Below are positions 31,302-40,169 of a stretch of 46,234 nt of DNA, one piece after another. This stretch comes from PVC group bacterium (GTDB taxonomy: Bacteria > Verrucomicrobiota > Kiritimatiellia > CAIKKV01). The position numbers were made by a program, and so were the translations under genes. The stretch spans positions 1-46,234 of the forward strand of contig CAMDGM010000026.1 of NCBI GenBank assembly GCA_945898015.1, written 5' to 3'. The notes under the pieces were generated by a model, which saw nothing but the letters and a program-made list of their open reading frames with translations, was not told the origin of the DNA and made no database searches. The number at the start of each line of letters is the position of its first letter. The stretch's first letter is position 1.

Positions 31302-32132
31302 ATGGCGTTGAAAAGCTTTAAACCGACGACGAAGAGCCGTCGCTTCATGGTCCTGAGCGCATTTGATGAGCTCACGAAAAAGAAGCAGCCGGAGCGGTCG
31401 TTGCTGGTGGCGTTGAAGAAGGCGGGCGGCCGCAACAATATGGGGCGGATTACCGTGCGCCACCAGGGTGGTGGTCACAAACGGTTGTATCGTCTGATCG
31501 ATTTCAAGCGGGACAAGCATGGCATTCCGGCGCGTGTGGCGGCGGTTGAATATGACCCGAACCGTTCGGCCCGTCTGGCGCTGCTGGTTTACGCGGATGG
31601 CGAGAAACGTTATATTCTTTGTCCGGCTGGGCTCACGGTGGGCACGACGGTCGTGTCAGGTCCTGACGCGGAACCCACCTTGGGGAATTGCCTCCCCATC
31701 GCCAAAATTCCACTTGGCCTGCCGATGCACAACCTCGAGCTTCGCCCGGGCAAGGGCGGTCAGATTGTCCGTTCCGCAGGCGGGGTGGCGCAGGTGATGT
31801 CAAAGGAGGCGCAATACGCCGTCGTGCAGATGCCCTCGGGGGAAGTCCGCAAGATCAAGCTGACCTGCATGGCGACCATTGGTCAGGTTGGCAATGTGGA
31901 CCACGAAAATATCAAGTCGGGTAAGGCCGGACGGAAGCGGTGGTTGGGCATTCGTCCGACCGTGCGCGGTGTGGCCATGAACCCTGTGGATCATCCGATG
32001 GGCGGCGGCGAAGGCCGGACCTCGGGCGGCGGCCACCCGGTGACGCCGTGGGGTCAGTTGACCAAGGGCAAGAAAACCCGGCAAAAACGCAAGACGTCTG
32101 GAAAGTTTATCATCAGCCGGAGAAAGAAGTAA
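31302..32132 (+). CDS. rplB: ribosomal protein L2 (uL2)
   Basis: A 276-residue protein essential for subunit joining and peptidyl transfer. It has the start [29 protein letters not shown], and the C-terminal [17 protein letters not shown]. The last carries the His implicated near the peptidyl-transferase centre. rpsS begins 3 bases later. Confidence 0.97.
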   Translation: MALKSFKPTTKSRRFMVLSAFDELTKKKQPERSLLVALKKAGGRNNMGRITVRHQGGGHKRLYRLIDFKRDKHGIPARVAAVEYDPNRSARLALLVYADGEKRYILCPAGLTVGTTVVSGPDAEPTLGNCLPIAKIPLGLPMHNLELRPGKGGQIVRSAGGVAQVMSKEAQYAVVQMPSGEVRKIKLTCMATIGQVGNVDHENIKSGKAGRKRWLGIRPTVRGVAMNPVDHPMGGGEGRTSGGGHPVTPWGQLTKGKKTRQKRKTSGKFIISRRKK

Positions 32133-32135
32133 GCT

Positions 32136-32420
32136 ATGGGACGTTCTCTGAAAAAGGGCCCGTTTGTCGATGAAAGCCTCATGAAAAAAGTAGAGAGGCT
32201 CATCAAGAGCGGCGAAAAGCGCGTGATCAAGACCTGGTCACGCCGGTCCATGGTGGTGCCGGATTTCATCGGGCACACCTTTGCCGTCCATAACGGCAAG
32301 CAGCATATTTCGGTGTATATTACGGAAAACATGGTGGGACATCGGTTGGGAGAGTTTTCGCCCACCCGCGTGTTCCGCAAGCATGGGGTTCACACGGACA
32401 AGACCGTGGCGCTTAAGTAA
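32136..32420 (+). CDS. rpsS: ribosomal protein S19 (uS19)
   Basis: A 94-residue 30S head protein with [26 protein letters not shown], and [13 protein letters not shown]. In nearly all bacteria rplV follows directly. Here an unrelated 169-codon gene intervenes, starting 41 bases after the rpsS stop. Confidence 0.97.
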   Translation: MGRSLKKGPFVDESLMKKVERLIKSGEKRVIKTWSRRSMVVPDFIGHTFAVHNGKQHISVYITENMVGHRLGEFSPTRVFRKHGVHTDKTVALK

Positions 32421-32461
32421 AACCGCGGTGTAAGATCGCGATTGACTGGCGGGCGTGTGTT

Positions 32462-32971
32462 GTGCAGAATACTGGGCTGTCGTTTGAAGGGGCATGGTTG
32501 GCGTTGATTCTGCTTTTTGGCGCGTGCTCTGGGAGTCGTGCCGAGGGTGGGGTTGGCGGCGAGGCTGGCGCCGACATTGGCTCTTCGAGGCAAGTGCGAT
32601 ACTTGTCGGCGGCATTAGCTGCGGTGCGGAGTGAAAACGATGCGCTGCGGGTTCGGTTGGACGCGAAAGCGCTGGGCGCGGCTCCGGCGGCGGCATCGGG
32701 AGAGGGGTCGTCCTCGATCCTCATGGGTGGAGGGGCCCGGGTTTTTGATGTGAGCCGGGAATTGGGAATGTTGGTGATCGACGTTGGCGCGCGGCAGGGA
32801 GTCAGGGCCGGAATGGTTCTGATGGTGATGCGGGAGAAGCAATCGTTGGCGCGCGTTCGCGTGATGGATGTTCGGCGCCGGATGGCCGGTGCGGTGATCG
32901 AGGAACTGTTGTCCGGGGCGCCCTATCCGGGAGCTGGCGACAGGTTGGTCGTGGTGACGGACGGGAAGTAG
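32462..32971 (+). CDS. exported coiled-coil protein of unknown function inserted between rpsS and rplV
   Basis: A 169-residue protein, not ribosomal. Residues 9-21 form a hydrophobic export segment followed by Cys22 in L-F-G-A-C, a borderline lipobox, so it may be a lipoprotein or simply secreted. Residues 23-42 are Gly/Ala/Ser-rich. Residues 43-71 form a short coiled coil (V-R-Y-L-S-A-A-L, V-R-S-E-N-D-A-L-R-V-R-L). Residues 93-168 look like a small beta-rich domain: V-F-D-V-S-R-E-L-G-M-L-V-I-D-V-G-A-R-Q-G-V, then A-R-V-R-V-M-D-V and G-D-R-L-V-V-V. This is reminiscent of FlgT-C or MreC-like beta modules. The start is GTG 32462; no good ribosome binding site is seen. It lies 41 bases after rpsS and 13 before rplV on the same strand. 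Function unknown. Confidence 0.75.
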   Translation: MQNTGLSFEGAWLALILLFGACSGSRAEGGVGGEAGADIGSSRQVRYLSAALAAVRSENDALRVRLDAKALGAAPAAASGEGSSSILMGGGARVFDVSRELGMLVIDVGARQGVRAGMVLMVMREKQSLARVRVMDVRRRMAGAVIEELLSGAPYPGAGDRLVVVTDGK

Positions 32972-32984
32972 GAAAAGCGGAGTT

Positions 32985-33329
32985 ATGGAAGTCACAGCAC
33001 TGTCCAAATATGTACGAATTGCGCCGTCGAAGGCGATGGACCTGGCGAAGGCGATCCAGGGCTTGCCGGTGGATCAGGCGCTCAAGGTGACGCAGTTCAG
33101 CTCGCGGAAGGCCGCGAAGTTGATCGGCAAAACCCTTCAATCGGCGGTTGCGAACGCGGAACACAACGCGAGCCTGTCCGCCGAGGATTTAAAGGTCAAG
33201 GAAGCGGTGGTGACGCCCGGTCCGGTGTTCCGGCGGTCCTGGCCACGGTCCCGTGGTTCGGCGAGCCCGATTCGCAAGCGGACCAGCCACATTAAGATCA
33301 CGCTGTCGGACGGAAACACCGGCGCCTAG
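32985..33329 (+). CDS. rplV: ribosomal protein L22 (uL22)
   Basis: A 114-residue protein lining the exit tunnel. It shows V-R-I-A-P-S-K-A-M-D-L-A-K-A-I, A-K-L-I-G-K-T-L-Q-S-A-V-A-N-A-E-H-N, and the C-terminal beta-hairpin around F-R-R-S-W-P-R-S-R-G-S-A-S-P-I-R-K-R-T-S-H-I. The macrolide-contact hairpin has normal length. It resumes the ribosomal series 13 bases after the inserted gene; rpsC follows after 29 bases. Confidence 0.95.
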   Translation: MEVTALSKYVRIAPSKAMDLAKAIQGLPVDQALKVTQFSSRKAAKLIGKTLQSAVANAEHNASLSAEDLKVKEAVVTPGPVFRRSWPRSRGSASPIRKRTSHIKITLSDGNTGA

Positions 33330-33358
33330 TTCCGGATTGGTTTGAAAGGAGCAAGACA

Positions 33359-34027
33359 TTGGGCCAGAAGGTAAATCCGATTGGGTTGCGCGTTGCCGTG
33401 ACCAAGGAATGGCGGTCAAGGTGGTTTGCGGGCAAGAAGGCGTTTGGCGCCTTGTTGAACGAGGATCAGGAGATCCGGGCGCTCATCAAAGAGCGTCTCA
33501 AGGAAGCCGCCGTTGCCGAGATTTTGATTGAACGCTACGCGAATCGCGTGCGTGTCACGATTTTCACGGCCCGACCGGGTGTGGTCATCGGGCGCAAGGG
33601 CTCGGACCTGGAGGTGATTCGCCAGGAATTATCCCAGAAGACGGGCAAAGATTTCTACATCGAAATCCGCGAGGTCCGGAACCCGGACACGAACGCGCAA
33701 CTGGTGGCCGAGAACATTGCGGTCCAGCTGGAGCGTCGTGTCTCTTTTCGCCGGGCGTTGAAGCGGGCCATCAAGATGGCGATGGATCTGGGTGTGGACG
33801 GGATCAAGATTCGCGTATCGGGGCGTCTGGGTGGCGCTGAGCTATCCCGGAGCGAATGGTACAAGGAAGGGCGTGTTCCGTTGCACACTCTCCGGGCGAA
33901 TATTGAATATGGGTTTACGGAGGCCCGGACGACTGCCGGCGCCATTGGTGTGAAGGTCTGGATCTGCCGGCCGAAAGCGGAAGCGGACAAGGAATCGAGG
34001 GGGAAGAGCCATGGCGCTTATGCCTAA
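33359..34027 (+). CDS. rpsC: ribosomal protein S3 (uS3)
   Basis: A 222-residue mRNA-entry protein starting (TTG) [10 protein letters not shown]. The KH domain with [13 protein letters not shown] lies near residues 77-90. The C-terminal half has [13 protein letters not shown] and G-V-K-V-W-I. TTG 33359 is fixed by the conserved M-G-Q-K-V-N-P start and by AAAGGA 8 bases upstream. The 3' end overlaps rplP by up to 17 bases. Confidence 0.96.
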   Translation: MGQKVNPIGLRVAVTKEWRSRWFAGKKAFGALLNEDQEIRALIKERLKEAAVAEILIERYANRVRVTIFTARPGVVIGRKGSDLEVIRQELSQKTGKDFYIEIREVRNPDTNAQLVAENIAVQLERRVSFRRALKRAIKMAMDLGVDGIKIRVSGRLGGAELSRSEWYKEGRVPLHTLRANIEYGFTEARTTAGAIGVKVWICRPKAEADKESRGKSHGAYA

Positions 34028-34424
34028 AAAGGTGAAGTACCGCAAGGTCCAGCGCGGCAATCGTGCTGGAATCGCGTATGCGGGCAGCACTCTGGCCTTT
34101 GGTGAATATGGGTTGAAAGCCCTGGAGCGCACATGGGTTCGGGGCGTTGTGATTGAGGCCTGCCGGGTGTCAATCAATCGTCACATGAAACGCAAGGGCA
34201 AGGTTTGGATCCGGATTTTCCCGGACAAGCCTGTAACCAAGAAGCCGCTCGAAACCCGTCAGGGCAAGGGCAAGGGCGCTCCGGAATACTGGGTGGCGGT
34301 GGTGCGCCCCGGCATGGTGCTCTTTGAGGTGGACGGCGTGCCGGAGCCGCTGGCCAAGGAAGCGTTGCGTTTGGCGGCGGCGAAGCTGCCTCTGCGGACC
34401 AAATTCGTGACGCGTCACGGCTAA
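34011..34424 (+). CDS. rplP: ribosomal protein L16 (uL16)
   Basis: A 137-residue protein at the A-site side of the large subunit. It shows [28 protein letters not shown] and [20 protein letters not shown] 34011 or ATG 34020 may start it; both overlap the end of rpsC, implying coupled translation. rpmC follows after 14 bases. Confidence 0.96.
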   Translation: MALMPKKVKYRKVQRGNRAGIAYAGSTLAFGEYGLKALERTWVRGVVIEACRVSINRHMKRKGKVWIRIFPDKPVTKKPLETRQGKGKGAPEYWVAVVRPGMVLFEVDGVPEPLAKEALRLAAAKLPLRTKFVTRHG

Positions 34425-34438
34425 AGGGATGGGATTTG

Positions 34439-34630
34439 ATGAAAGCGAAGCAATTACGCGAGTTGTCGAAAGAAGAACTCGGGTCCAAGCTGGCGGAGAC
34501 GGATCGCGAGCTATTTAACCTGAGGGTCCGGAAGGCGTCGGGGCAGGTCGAGCAGCCGTTACGGTTGCGGACGTTGCGCCGGGATATCGCCCGGATCAAG
34601 ACGCTGATGAACCCGGGGAAACAGGCGTAA
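34439..34630 (+). CDS. rpmC: ribosomal protein L29 (uL29)
   Basis: A 63-residue helical hairpin protein near the tunnel exit: [14 protein letters not shown], then [12 protein letters not shown] and [13 protein letters not shown] 34439 is preferred over the TTG just before it. AAGGGATGGG supplies the ribosome binding site. It lies between rplP and rpsQ, its normal place. Confidence 0.95.
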   Translation: MKAKQLRELSKEELGSKLAETDRELFNLRVRKASGQVEQPLRLRTLRRDIARIKTLMNPGKQA

Positions 34631-34646
34631 CCCCAAGGAAACGAGC

Positions 34647-34922
34647 ATGGCTGAAGACGCAAAAAACAGAGCGGTACGCAAGGAGCGCGTGGGGCGCGTG
34701 GTGAGCAACAAGATGGCGAAGACCCTCATTGTCGAGGTCGAGCGTCGTTGGCCGCACCCCGTCTACGGGAAAGTAGTCCGGGACCAAAAACGGTTTTACG
34801 CGCACGATGAAAAGGGCGAGGCGAAGGTTGGCGATACCGTCCGCATCTCGGAAACCCGTCCGCTGAGCAAGCTGAAACGCTGGCGTTTGGTGGCGGTTGT
34901 CGACAAGCAAGCACTCGACTAA
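34647..34922 (+). CDS. rpsQ: ribosomal protein S17 (uS17)
   Basis: A 91-residue OB-fold 30S protein with [27 protein letters not shown] and the C-terminal [13 protein letters not shown]. It is the last gene of the classical S10 block and runs into rplN after 14 bases with no terminator. Confidence 0.96.
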   Translation: MAEDAKNRAVRKERVGRVVSNKMAKTLIVEVERRWPHPVYGKVVRDQKRFYAHDEKGEAKVGDTVRISETRPLSKLKRWRLVAVVDKQALD

Positions 34923-34936
34923 TACGGTGAAATGCG

Positions 34937-35302
34937 ATGATTCAGGAACAGTCTAATCTCGAAGTGGCGGACAATACCGGAGCGCGTCGCGTGATGTGTT
35001 TCCGTGTATATGGGCAGCGCAAGTCGTATGCCTACATCGGGGACGTGATTCGCGTTTCCGTGAAAGAGGCGCAGCCCGGCGGGCTCGTGAAAAAAGGGTC
35101 GACCTCGAAGGCGATCATTGTTCGGACCAAGCGGGCTATCCGTCGTCAAGATGGTACGGCCCTGCGGTTTGACACGAACGCGGTGGTGTTGGTGAACGAC
35201 AAACTTGAGCCGCTTGGAACCCGGATTTTCGGACCCGTGGCCCGGGAATTACGCGAGAAGAATTTTATGAAAATCATCTCGCTGGCGCCGGAGGTTGTTT
35301 AG
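34937..35302 (+). CDS. rplN: ribosomal protein L14 (uL14)
   Basis: A 121-residue protein starting [16 protein letters not shown]. It contains [11 protein letters not shown] and ends [22 protein letters not shown]. It forms intersubunit bridges and is the docking site of RsfS silencing factors. rplX begins 2 bases after its stop. Confidence 0.97.
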   Translation: MIQEQSNLEVADNTGARRVMCFRVYGQRKSYAYIGDVIRVSVKEAQPGGLVKKGSTSKAIIVRTKRAIRRQDGTALRFDTNAVVLVNDKLEPLGTRIFGPVARELREKNFMKIISLAPEVV

Positions 35303-35304
35303 GC

Positions 35305-35637
35305 ATGAAGATCAAGAAGAATGACGTGGTGGTGGCGATCAGCGGGAAAAATGCCTCGGCCGACAAGGCGGGGACCCTCAAGACAGGGAAAATCCTGCAG
35401 GTGTTTCCTGAAAAAGGGCGAGCGATCGTCGAGGGATTCAACCTGATGAAGCGCCATACGAAGAAGAGCCAGGACAATCCGAAGGGCGGCATCGTCGAGA
35501 AGGAAATGGCGATGGGGGTGAGCAAGCTGATGTTGTTCTGCCCGGAGTGTAAAAAAGGCGTGCGGACCGGAATCAGCCGTGCCGATGGCGGCCGGGTTCG
35601 GAAGTGTAAGCAATGCGGACACGCGTTTGATGCGTAG
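35305..35637 (+). CDS. rplX: ribosomal protein L24 (uL24) with zinc-ribbon tail
   Basis: A 110-residue assembly-initiator protein. The N-terminal KOW region is V-V-V-A-I-S-G-K-N to G-K-I-L-Q-V-F-P, followed by G-F-N-L-M-K-R-H-T-K. The C-terminal third carries two Cys pairs (C-P-E-C near residue 79 and C-K-Q-C near 102), a probable zinc ribbon found in L24 of several phyla but not in E. coli. The neighbours rplN and rplE are in the standard order. Confidence 0.95.
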   Translation: MKIKKNDVVVAISGKNASADKAGTLKTGKILQVFPEKGRAIVEGFNLMKRHTKKSQDNPKGGIVEKEMAMGVSKLMLFCPECKKGVRTGISRADGGRVRKCKQCGHAFDA

Positions 35638-35655
35638 CCGGGGGATCGAGGAACT

Positions 35656-36210
35656 ATGTTGCTGAAAGAGACATATCGCGAGAAGGTCGTGCCGGAGCTC
35701 CAGAAACGGCTGGGCCTGAAGAACAGGATGCAGGTGCCGCGTCTGGACAAGATCATCCTCAACATGGGTTTTGATGCGGCAATCGACAAGGACGTGCTCA
35801 AGGTTCTCACGGGAGAGCTGGCGATGATCAGCGGGCAGAAGCCCGTGGTGACAAAATCGCGCAAGAGCATTTCGAATTTCAAGGTCCGCAAGGGCATGAA
35901 TGTGGGCGCCAAGGTGACATTGCGTGGAAACCGCATGTACGATTTCCTCGAGCGCCTGGTTCATTTGTCTCTTCCGCGCATTCGCGATTTCCGGGGTGTT
36001 CCGGCCCGCGGATTCGACAGCCGGGGGAACTACTCGATGGGATTGTCGGAGCAAACGATTTTTCCGGAAATTGATCCGGACAACGTGAAGACAGTTCAGG
36101 GCATGAACATCACAATCGTGACAACGGCCCGGACGGACGAGCATTGCAAGCAGTTGTTGGCGCTGCTGGGCGTGCCGTTTGCCAGTTCCGGTTCCGAGAA
36201 GCAAGCATAA
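35656..36210 (+). CDS. rplE: ribosomal protein L5 (uL5)
   Basis: A 184-residue 5S rRNA-binding protein. It shows R-L-D-K-I-I-L-N-M-G-F-D, S-G-Q-K-P-V-V-T-K-S-R-K-S-I, R-I-R-D-F-R-G-V and N-Y-S-M-G-L-S-E-Q-T-I-F-P-E-I. It contacts the P-site tRNA and S13. It is followed 12 bases later by the zinc-type S14. Confidence 0.97.
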   Translation: MLLKETYREKVVPELQKRLGLKNRMQVPRLDKIILNMGFDAAIDKDVLKVLTGELAMISGQKPVVTKSRKSISNFKVRKGMNVGAKVTLRGNRMYDFLERLVHLSLPRIRDFRGVPARGFDSRGNYSMGLSEQTIFPEIDPDNVKTVQGMNITIVTTARTDEHCKQLLALLGVPFASSGSEKQA

Positions 36211-36222
36211 GGGAGACAGGCG

Positions 36223-36408
36223 TTGGCAAAGACATGTCTAGAGGTGAAGGCGGCTCGTCCGCCCAAGTTCAGTTCCCGCGCCTACAACCGCTGCAAACGC
36301 TGCGGCCGCAGGCATGGCTTCATCCGGAAGTTCCAAGTCTGTCGTATTTGCTTTCGTGAGCTGGCGTCCGTGGGCCAGATTCCAGGTGTGGTCAAGGCGA
36401 GCTGGTAA
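36223..36408 (+). CDS. rpsN: ribosomal protein S14, zinc-binding short form (uS14 type Z)
   Basis: A 61-residue protein with R-C-K-R-C and V-C-R-I-C (a four-Cys zinc site) and the R-R-H-G-F-I-R-K core. It is the short form used in place of the 100-residue, zinc-free version. The start is TTG 36223 (L-A-K-T-C as M-A-K-T), with GGGAGA upstream. Another ATG lies only inside the conserved part, so the TTG start is well supported. It contacts 16S rRNA in the 30S head. Confidence 0.94.
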   Translation: MAKTCLEVKAARPPKFSSRAYNRCKRCGRRHGFIRKFQVCRICFRELASVGQIPGVVKASW

Positions 36409-36419
36409 GGTGGAATGAT

Positions 36420-36812
36420 ATGCAGAGCGATCCTATAGCCGATATGCTGACGCGAATTCGGAACGGCCACCAGGCCGGACTGAAGACGGTCGAGATGAGT
36501 CACTCCAAGATGAAAGCTGAAATTGCCCGTATTTTGAAGCGGGAAGGCTATATCGAGGAGTATGTTGAAGAGGTCGACACCAAGAAAACGCTCAAGGTGT
36601 CGTTGAAATATTATCACGGTAAAAAGCCCTGCATTACGGGGCTCCGGCGCGTGAGCAGCCCCGGCTTGCGGAGGTACGTCGTGTCCACGGAAGTCCCTCG
36701 GGTGCTGGGCGGCCTGGGTATTGCGATTTTGACGACGTCTTCCGGCATCCTGACGGACCGTGAGGCCCGCAAGGCGAAAGTCGGCGGCGAACTGATGTGT
36801 ATGGTGTGGTAA
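36420..36812 (+). CDS. rpsH: ribosomal protein S8 (uS8)
   Basis: A 130-residue assembly protein: D-P-I-A-D-M-L-T-R-I-R-N-G, then V-E-M-S-H-S-K-M-K, I-A-R-I-L-K-R-E-G-Y-I and the C-terminal G-I-L-T-D-R-E-A-R-K-A-K-V-G-G-E. S8 represses the spc operon in E. coli by binding within rplE; no matching helix was assessed here. It is followed after a 61-base gap by rplF. Confidence 0.97.
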   Translation: MQSDPIADMLTRIRNGHQAGLKTVEMSHSKMKAEIARILKREGYIEEYVEEVDTKKTLKVSLKYYHGKKPCITGLRRVSSPGLRRYVVSTEVPRVLGGLGIAILTTSSGILTDREARKAKVGGELMCMVW

Positions 36813-36873
36813 AAGCCTGGGACGGATCGTACTCAAGCCGATCCGCCGTCAAGGGCGAAACGAGGATGTGAAC

Positions 36874-37407
36874 ATGTCAAGAATTGGCAAAATGCCGGTT
36901 CCAATTCCGGGTGGTGTGACGGTCTCACTGGCAGGCCCTGAGGTGAAGGTGAAGGGGCCCAAGGGCGAGCTTTCCTACGCGGTTCCGGCGCCGATCACGG
37001 CCCGCGTGGAGGGGGCCGTGGTGACCGTTGAGAATCCGGGTGACAACCCGGAGACGATGAATTTACACGGTTTGGCGCGCAGTCAGATCGCCAACATGGT
37101 TATTGGCGTGACCACCGGGTATTCCCGCGAACTGGAACTTCAGGGGGTGGGCTTCAAGGCGGCGGTGCAGGGGGGCAAGATTACCCTGACCATCGGGTAT
37201 TCCCATCCGATTGTATTTGAGGCGCCTGCGGGAATCCTGATCGCGGTCAAGGACAACAAGATCATGGTAAGCGGCGCGCACAAGCAGCGCGTCGGCGAGG
37301 TGGCGGCCCGTCTTCGGGCGTTCTACAAACCTGAACCTTACAAGGGTAAGGGTATCCGCTACGTGAACGAATATGTGCGCCGTAAGGCCGGAAAGACGGT
37401 GGCGTAA
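36874..37407 (+). CDS. rplF: ribosomal protein L6 (uL6)
   Basis: A 177-residue protein near the sarcin-ricin loop: [34 protein letters not shown], and the C-terminal [15 protein letters not shown] 36874 is chosen; a GTG two codons upstream is possible. rplR starts 2 bases after the stop. Confidence 0.96.
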   Translation: MSRIGKMPVPIPGGVTVSLAGPEVKVKGPKGELSYAVPAPITARVEGAVVTVENPGDNPETMNLHGLARSQIANMVIGVTTGYSRELELQGVGFKAAVQGGKITLTIGYSHPIVFEAPAGILIAVKDNKIMVSGAHKQRVGEVAARLRAFYKPEPYKGKGIRYVNEYVRRKAGKTVA

Positions 37408-37409
37408 GC

Positions 37410-37757
37410 ATGAATGTCATGACACGAAAAGACAACAGGACCCAGCGGCACGAACGGCTCCGCCGCAAGGTGAAAGGCACGGCGGCTCGGCCTCGGATGG
37501 CCGTCATGGTTTCCAACCGCCGGATTTACGTTCAGTTTATCGATGACGGGGAAGGGCGGACGCTCGCTTCGGCCGTTTCGCCCGCGGAAAAGCGCGCGAT
37601 GAACGTGGCGATTGCCAAGCAGGTTGGCACGCTGGCGGCGGAAGCGGCGAAAGCCAAGGGGATCGAGTGCGTGGTGTTTGACCGCGGCGGGTTCCAGTAT
37701 CACGGGCGGATCAAGGCGTTGGCCGATGCCGCGCGCGAAGCGGGCCTCAAGTTTTAG
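37410..37757 (+). CDS. rplR: ribosomal protein L18 (uL18)
   Basis: A 115-residue 5S rRNA-binding protein: [31 protein letters not shown], and the closing [24 protein letters not shown]. It may start at ATG 37410 or at the inner Met 37419. rpsE follows after 21 bases. Confidence 0.95.
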   Translation: MNVMTRKDNRTQRHERLRRKVKGTAARPRMAVMVSNRRIYVQFIDDGEGRTLASAVSPAEKRAMNVAIAKQVGTLAAEAAKAKGIECVVFDRGGFQYHGRIKALADAAREAGLKF

Positions 37758-37778
37758 TGCGAAGGAGTATGTGACACG

Positions 37779-38321
37779 ATGACGACGGACACGGGAATCT
37801 TTAATGACGAGCGTGCGAACACGCAAGCGCAGGCCGAATACGAGGAGCGCGTGGTGTTTATTAACCGTTGCGCGAAGGTCGTCAAGGGCGGCCGGCGTTT
37901 CAGTTTCAGCGCCGTGGTGGTCGTGGGCGATCGCCGAGGAAACGTAGGGTACGGTTTCGGCAAGGCGAACGAGGTGGCCGATGCGATTCGCAAGGGCGGC
38001 GAGGCGGCCCGGCGCAATACGTTTCATGTCACGATGCGGGATCACACGATTCCGCATGAAGTGACGGGGCAGTGCGACGGCGGACGCGTGCTGCTGCGGC
38101 CGGCATCCCCGGGTACCGGTGTGATCGCGGGCGGCGGCGTACGCGCGGTCATCGAATTGTCTGGGATTCGCGATATTCTCGCCAAATCGTTCGGCAGCGG
38201 AAACAAGCTGAACGCCGTCAAGGCCGCAGTCGATGCGTTGGAGCAGTTGCGGTCGGCAGACGAGGTGCTCGGGATGCGTAATCTGAGGAAGACAACCATT
38301 ACCCAGGAAGCCGGGATTTGA
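37779..38321 (+). CDS. rpsE: ribosomal protein S5 (uS5)
   Basis: A 180-residue accuracy-related 30S protein. It shows [33 protein letters not shown], and the C-terminal S-G-I-R-D-I-L-A-K and [11 protein letters not shown]. The N-terminal 20 residues are an acidic, variable extension. Its stop lies against rplO with no room for rpmD (L30), which normally sits here. Confidence 0.96.
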   Translation: MTTDTGIFNDERANTQAQAEYEERVVFINRCAKVVKGGRRFSFSAVVVVGDRRGNVGYGFGKANEVADAIRKGGEAARRNTFHVTMRDHTIPHEVTGQCDGGRVLLRPASPGTGVIAGGGVRAVIELSGIRDILAKSFGSGNKLNAVKAAVDALEQLRSADEVLGMRNLRKTTITQEAGI

Positions 38322-38323
38322 CT

Positions 38324-38773
38324 ATGAAGCTGCATGAGATGAAAAACGGGAAGGGCGCCCGGAGACCGCGCAAGCGCGTGGGCCGGGGAATGGGGTCTGG
38401 CATGGGCAAGACCAGCGGCGCCGGTCACAAGGGACAGATGGCCCGGTCGGGTCACAAGCACAAGGCGGGTTTTGAGGGCGGCCAGATGAAGCTGATCCGC
38501 CGCATTCCCAAGCGCGGTTTTACAAAGCCGAATCCAATCACGCTGGTGGGCGTCAATGTCGGGGCCCTGGAGTGTTTTGACAATGGCACGGAAGTGACGG
38601 CCGTCTTGCTGAGGAAGACCGGGCTTGCCAAGGGATCGCGGCAGGGCGTCAAGATTTTGGGCGGTGGCGAGCTGACCAAAAAGCTGACCGTGAAGGCACA
38701 GGGAATCAGTCAGTCGGCGAAGGCGAAGATCGAGCAGGCTGGCGGAACCTGCGAGCAGGTGGTGTTGCGGTAA
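38324..38773 (+). CDS. rplO: ribosomal protein L15 (uL15)
   Basis: A 149-residue protein with M-K-L-H-E-M, the Gly-rich R-K-R-V-G-R-G-M-G-S-G-M-G-K-T-S-G-A-G-H-K-G-Q, G-F-E-G-G-Q-M, and the globular C-terminal half (V-K-I-L-G-G-G-E-L-T-K-K-L). ATG 38324 gives the family start; a TTG at 38318 overlaps the rpsE stop. It directly follows rpsE, showing the loss of rpmD at this locus. secY begins 54 bases later. Confidence 0.95.
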   Translation: MKLHEMKNGKGARRPRKRVGRGMGSGMGKTSGAGHKGQMARSGHKHKAGFEGGQMKLIRRIPKRGFTKPNPITLVGVNVGALECFDNGTEVTAVLLRKTGLAKGSRQGVKILGGGELTKKLTVKAQGISQSAKAKIEQAGGTCEQVVLR

Positions 38774-38827
38774 TCGAACCGCGGCTCCAGGGCGCGCGAA
38801 ACACGGGCAACTAACAATAGCGGGCAC

Positions 38828-40153
38828 ATGTTATCGGCTTTTTCAAATACGTTTAAAATACCTGAGTTGCGCAAGCGGATTTTCTTCACGCTCGGGCTCA
38901 TTTTTGCTGTCCGGCTCGTTGCCATCGTCCCGGTTCCAGGGGTTGATGCGGCGGCGTTACAGCGACTTGTAGCAGATATCGAGGGGCGTGTGGGGGGCGG
39001 TTTGCTGGGCCTTGTGGATATGTTCAGCGGTGGCGCGCTGAGCAATTGTGCAATCGGCGCGCTGGGGATTATGCCTTATATCAGCGCTTCGATCATCATC
39101 CAGCTCATGACGGCCGTCATTCCCGCGCTCGAGAAGCTCGTGCGGGAGGGAGACACCGGCCGGCAGAAGCTGACCCAGTATACCCGTTACCTGACCTTGG
39201 GATTGTGTCTCGTTCAGGCCTTTTTCATGGCCACGGCGATCGAGAATCCACAAGCGCTTGGGATTGACGAGGATCTGGTGATTCACAAAGGGCTGGCGTT
39301 CCGGCTGATGACCGTTTTGACGATGACAACGGGAACGATGCTGGTTATGTGGCTGGGTGAACAGATCACGGCGCGCGGGATCGGAAACGGCATTTCATTG
39401 ATCATCACCATCGGCATTGTGAGCCGGATTCCGAATGCCATCCGGGTGGCGGGGAACATGTTTGCCAACCAGTTCAACATATTCATGATGGCCACCCTTC
39501 TGATTATGTTGTTCGTGGTAATCATGGCAACGATCGCCTTGACGCAAGGGCAGCGAAAAATTCCTATCCAGTACGCAAAGCGGGTGGTGGGCCGGAAGGT
39601 GTACGGCGGGCAGAACACGTATATGCCGTTGAGGATTAATTATTCGGGAGTCATGCCGATTATCTTCGCCCAAGCGATCCTGATGTTTCCGGCTGCCTTA
39701 TTTCGCAAGTTCGAACTGACCCGGGCGATCGGGGAATCTCTGTCGAGCGAGTCTAATTTGTATCTGGTCCTATATGGATTCATGATCTTGTTTTTCTCCT
39801 ACTTTTGGGTTTCCACGCAGTTCAATCCGGTTCGGATTGCAGATGACCTGAAGAAATACGGCGGGTATGTTCCTGGCATCCGCCCGGGGAAGCCAACCGC
39901 TGAGTTTCTTGACTTCACCATGACACGAATCACGCTCGCGGGAGCGCTCTTTCTGACGGTCATCGCCGTGATCCCCACAGTCCTGTATCGGCTCTTTGAA
40001 GTGCCATGGATCATGTCTTCTTTGTTCGGCGGCACGAGTCTTCTGATTGTGGTGGGCGTGATGCTGGATACGATGCGGCAGGTGGAGTCCCATCTGTTGA
40101 TGCGCCATTACGACGGTTTCCTGACCAAGGGAAAACTGCGCGGCCGGCGGTAG
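38828..40153 (+). CDS. secY: preprotein translocase channel subunit SecY
   Basis: A 441-residue inner-membrane protein with about ten transmembrane helices. Landmarks are I-P-E-L-R-K-R-I-F-F-T-L-G, the plug region with V-D-M-F-S-G-G-A, I-M-P-Y-I-S-A-S-I-I-I-Q-L, the cytoplasmic loop Q-G-Q-R-K-I-P-I-Q-Y-A-K-R, and P-L-R-I-N-Y-S-G-V-M-P-I-I-F-A. It forms the Sec channel with SecE (also in this window) and SecG. adk follows after 16 bases, the usual spc-operon order. Confidence 0.97.
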   Translation: MLSAFSNTFKIPELRKRIFFTLGLIFAVRLVAIVPVPGVDAAALQRLVADIEGRVGGGLLGLVDMFSGGALSNCAIGALGIMPYISASIIIQLMTAVIPALEKLVREGDTGRQKLTQYTRYLTLGLCLVQAFFMATAIENPQALGIDEDLVIHKGLAFRLMTVLTMTTGTMLVMWLGEQITARGIGNGISLIITIGIVSRIPNAIRVAGNMFANQFNIFMMATLLIMLFVVIMATIALTQGQRKIPIQYAKRVVGRKVYGGQNTYMPLRINYSGVMPIIFAQAILMFPAALFRKFELTRAIGESLSSESNLYLVLYGFMILFFSYFWVSTQFNPVRIADDLKKYGGYVPGIRPGKPTAEFLDFTMTRITLAGALFLTVIAVIPTVLYRLFEVPWIMSSLFGGTSLLIVVGVMLDTMRQVESHLLMRHYDGFLTKGKLRGRR

Positions 40154-40169
40154 GACAGAGAGGCACGCC

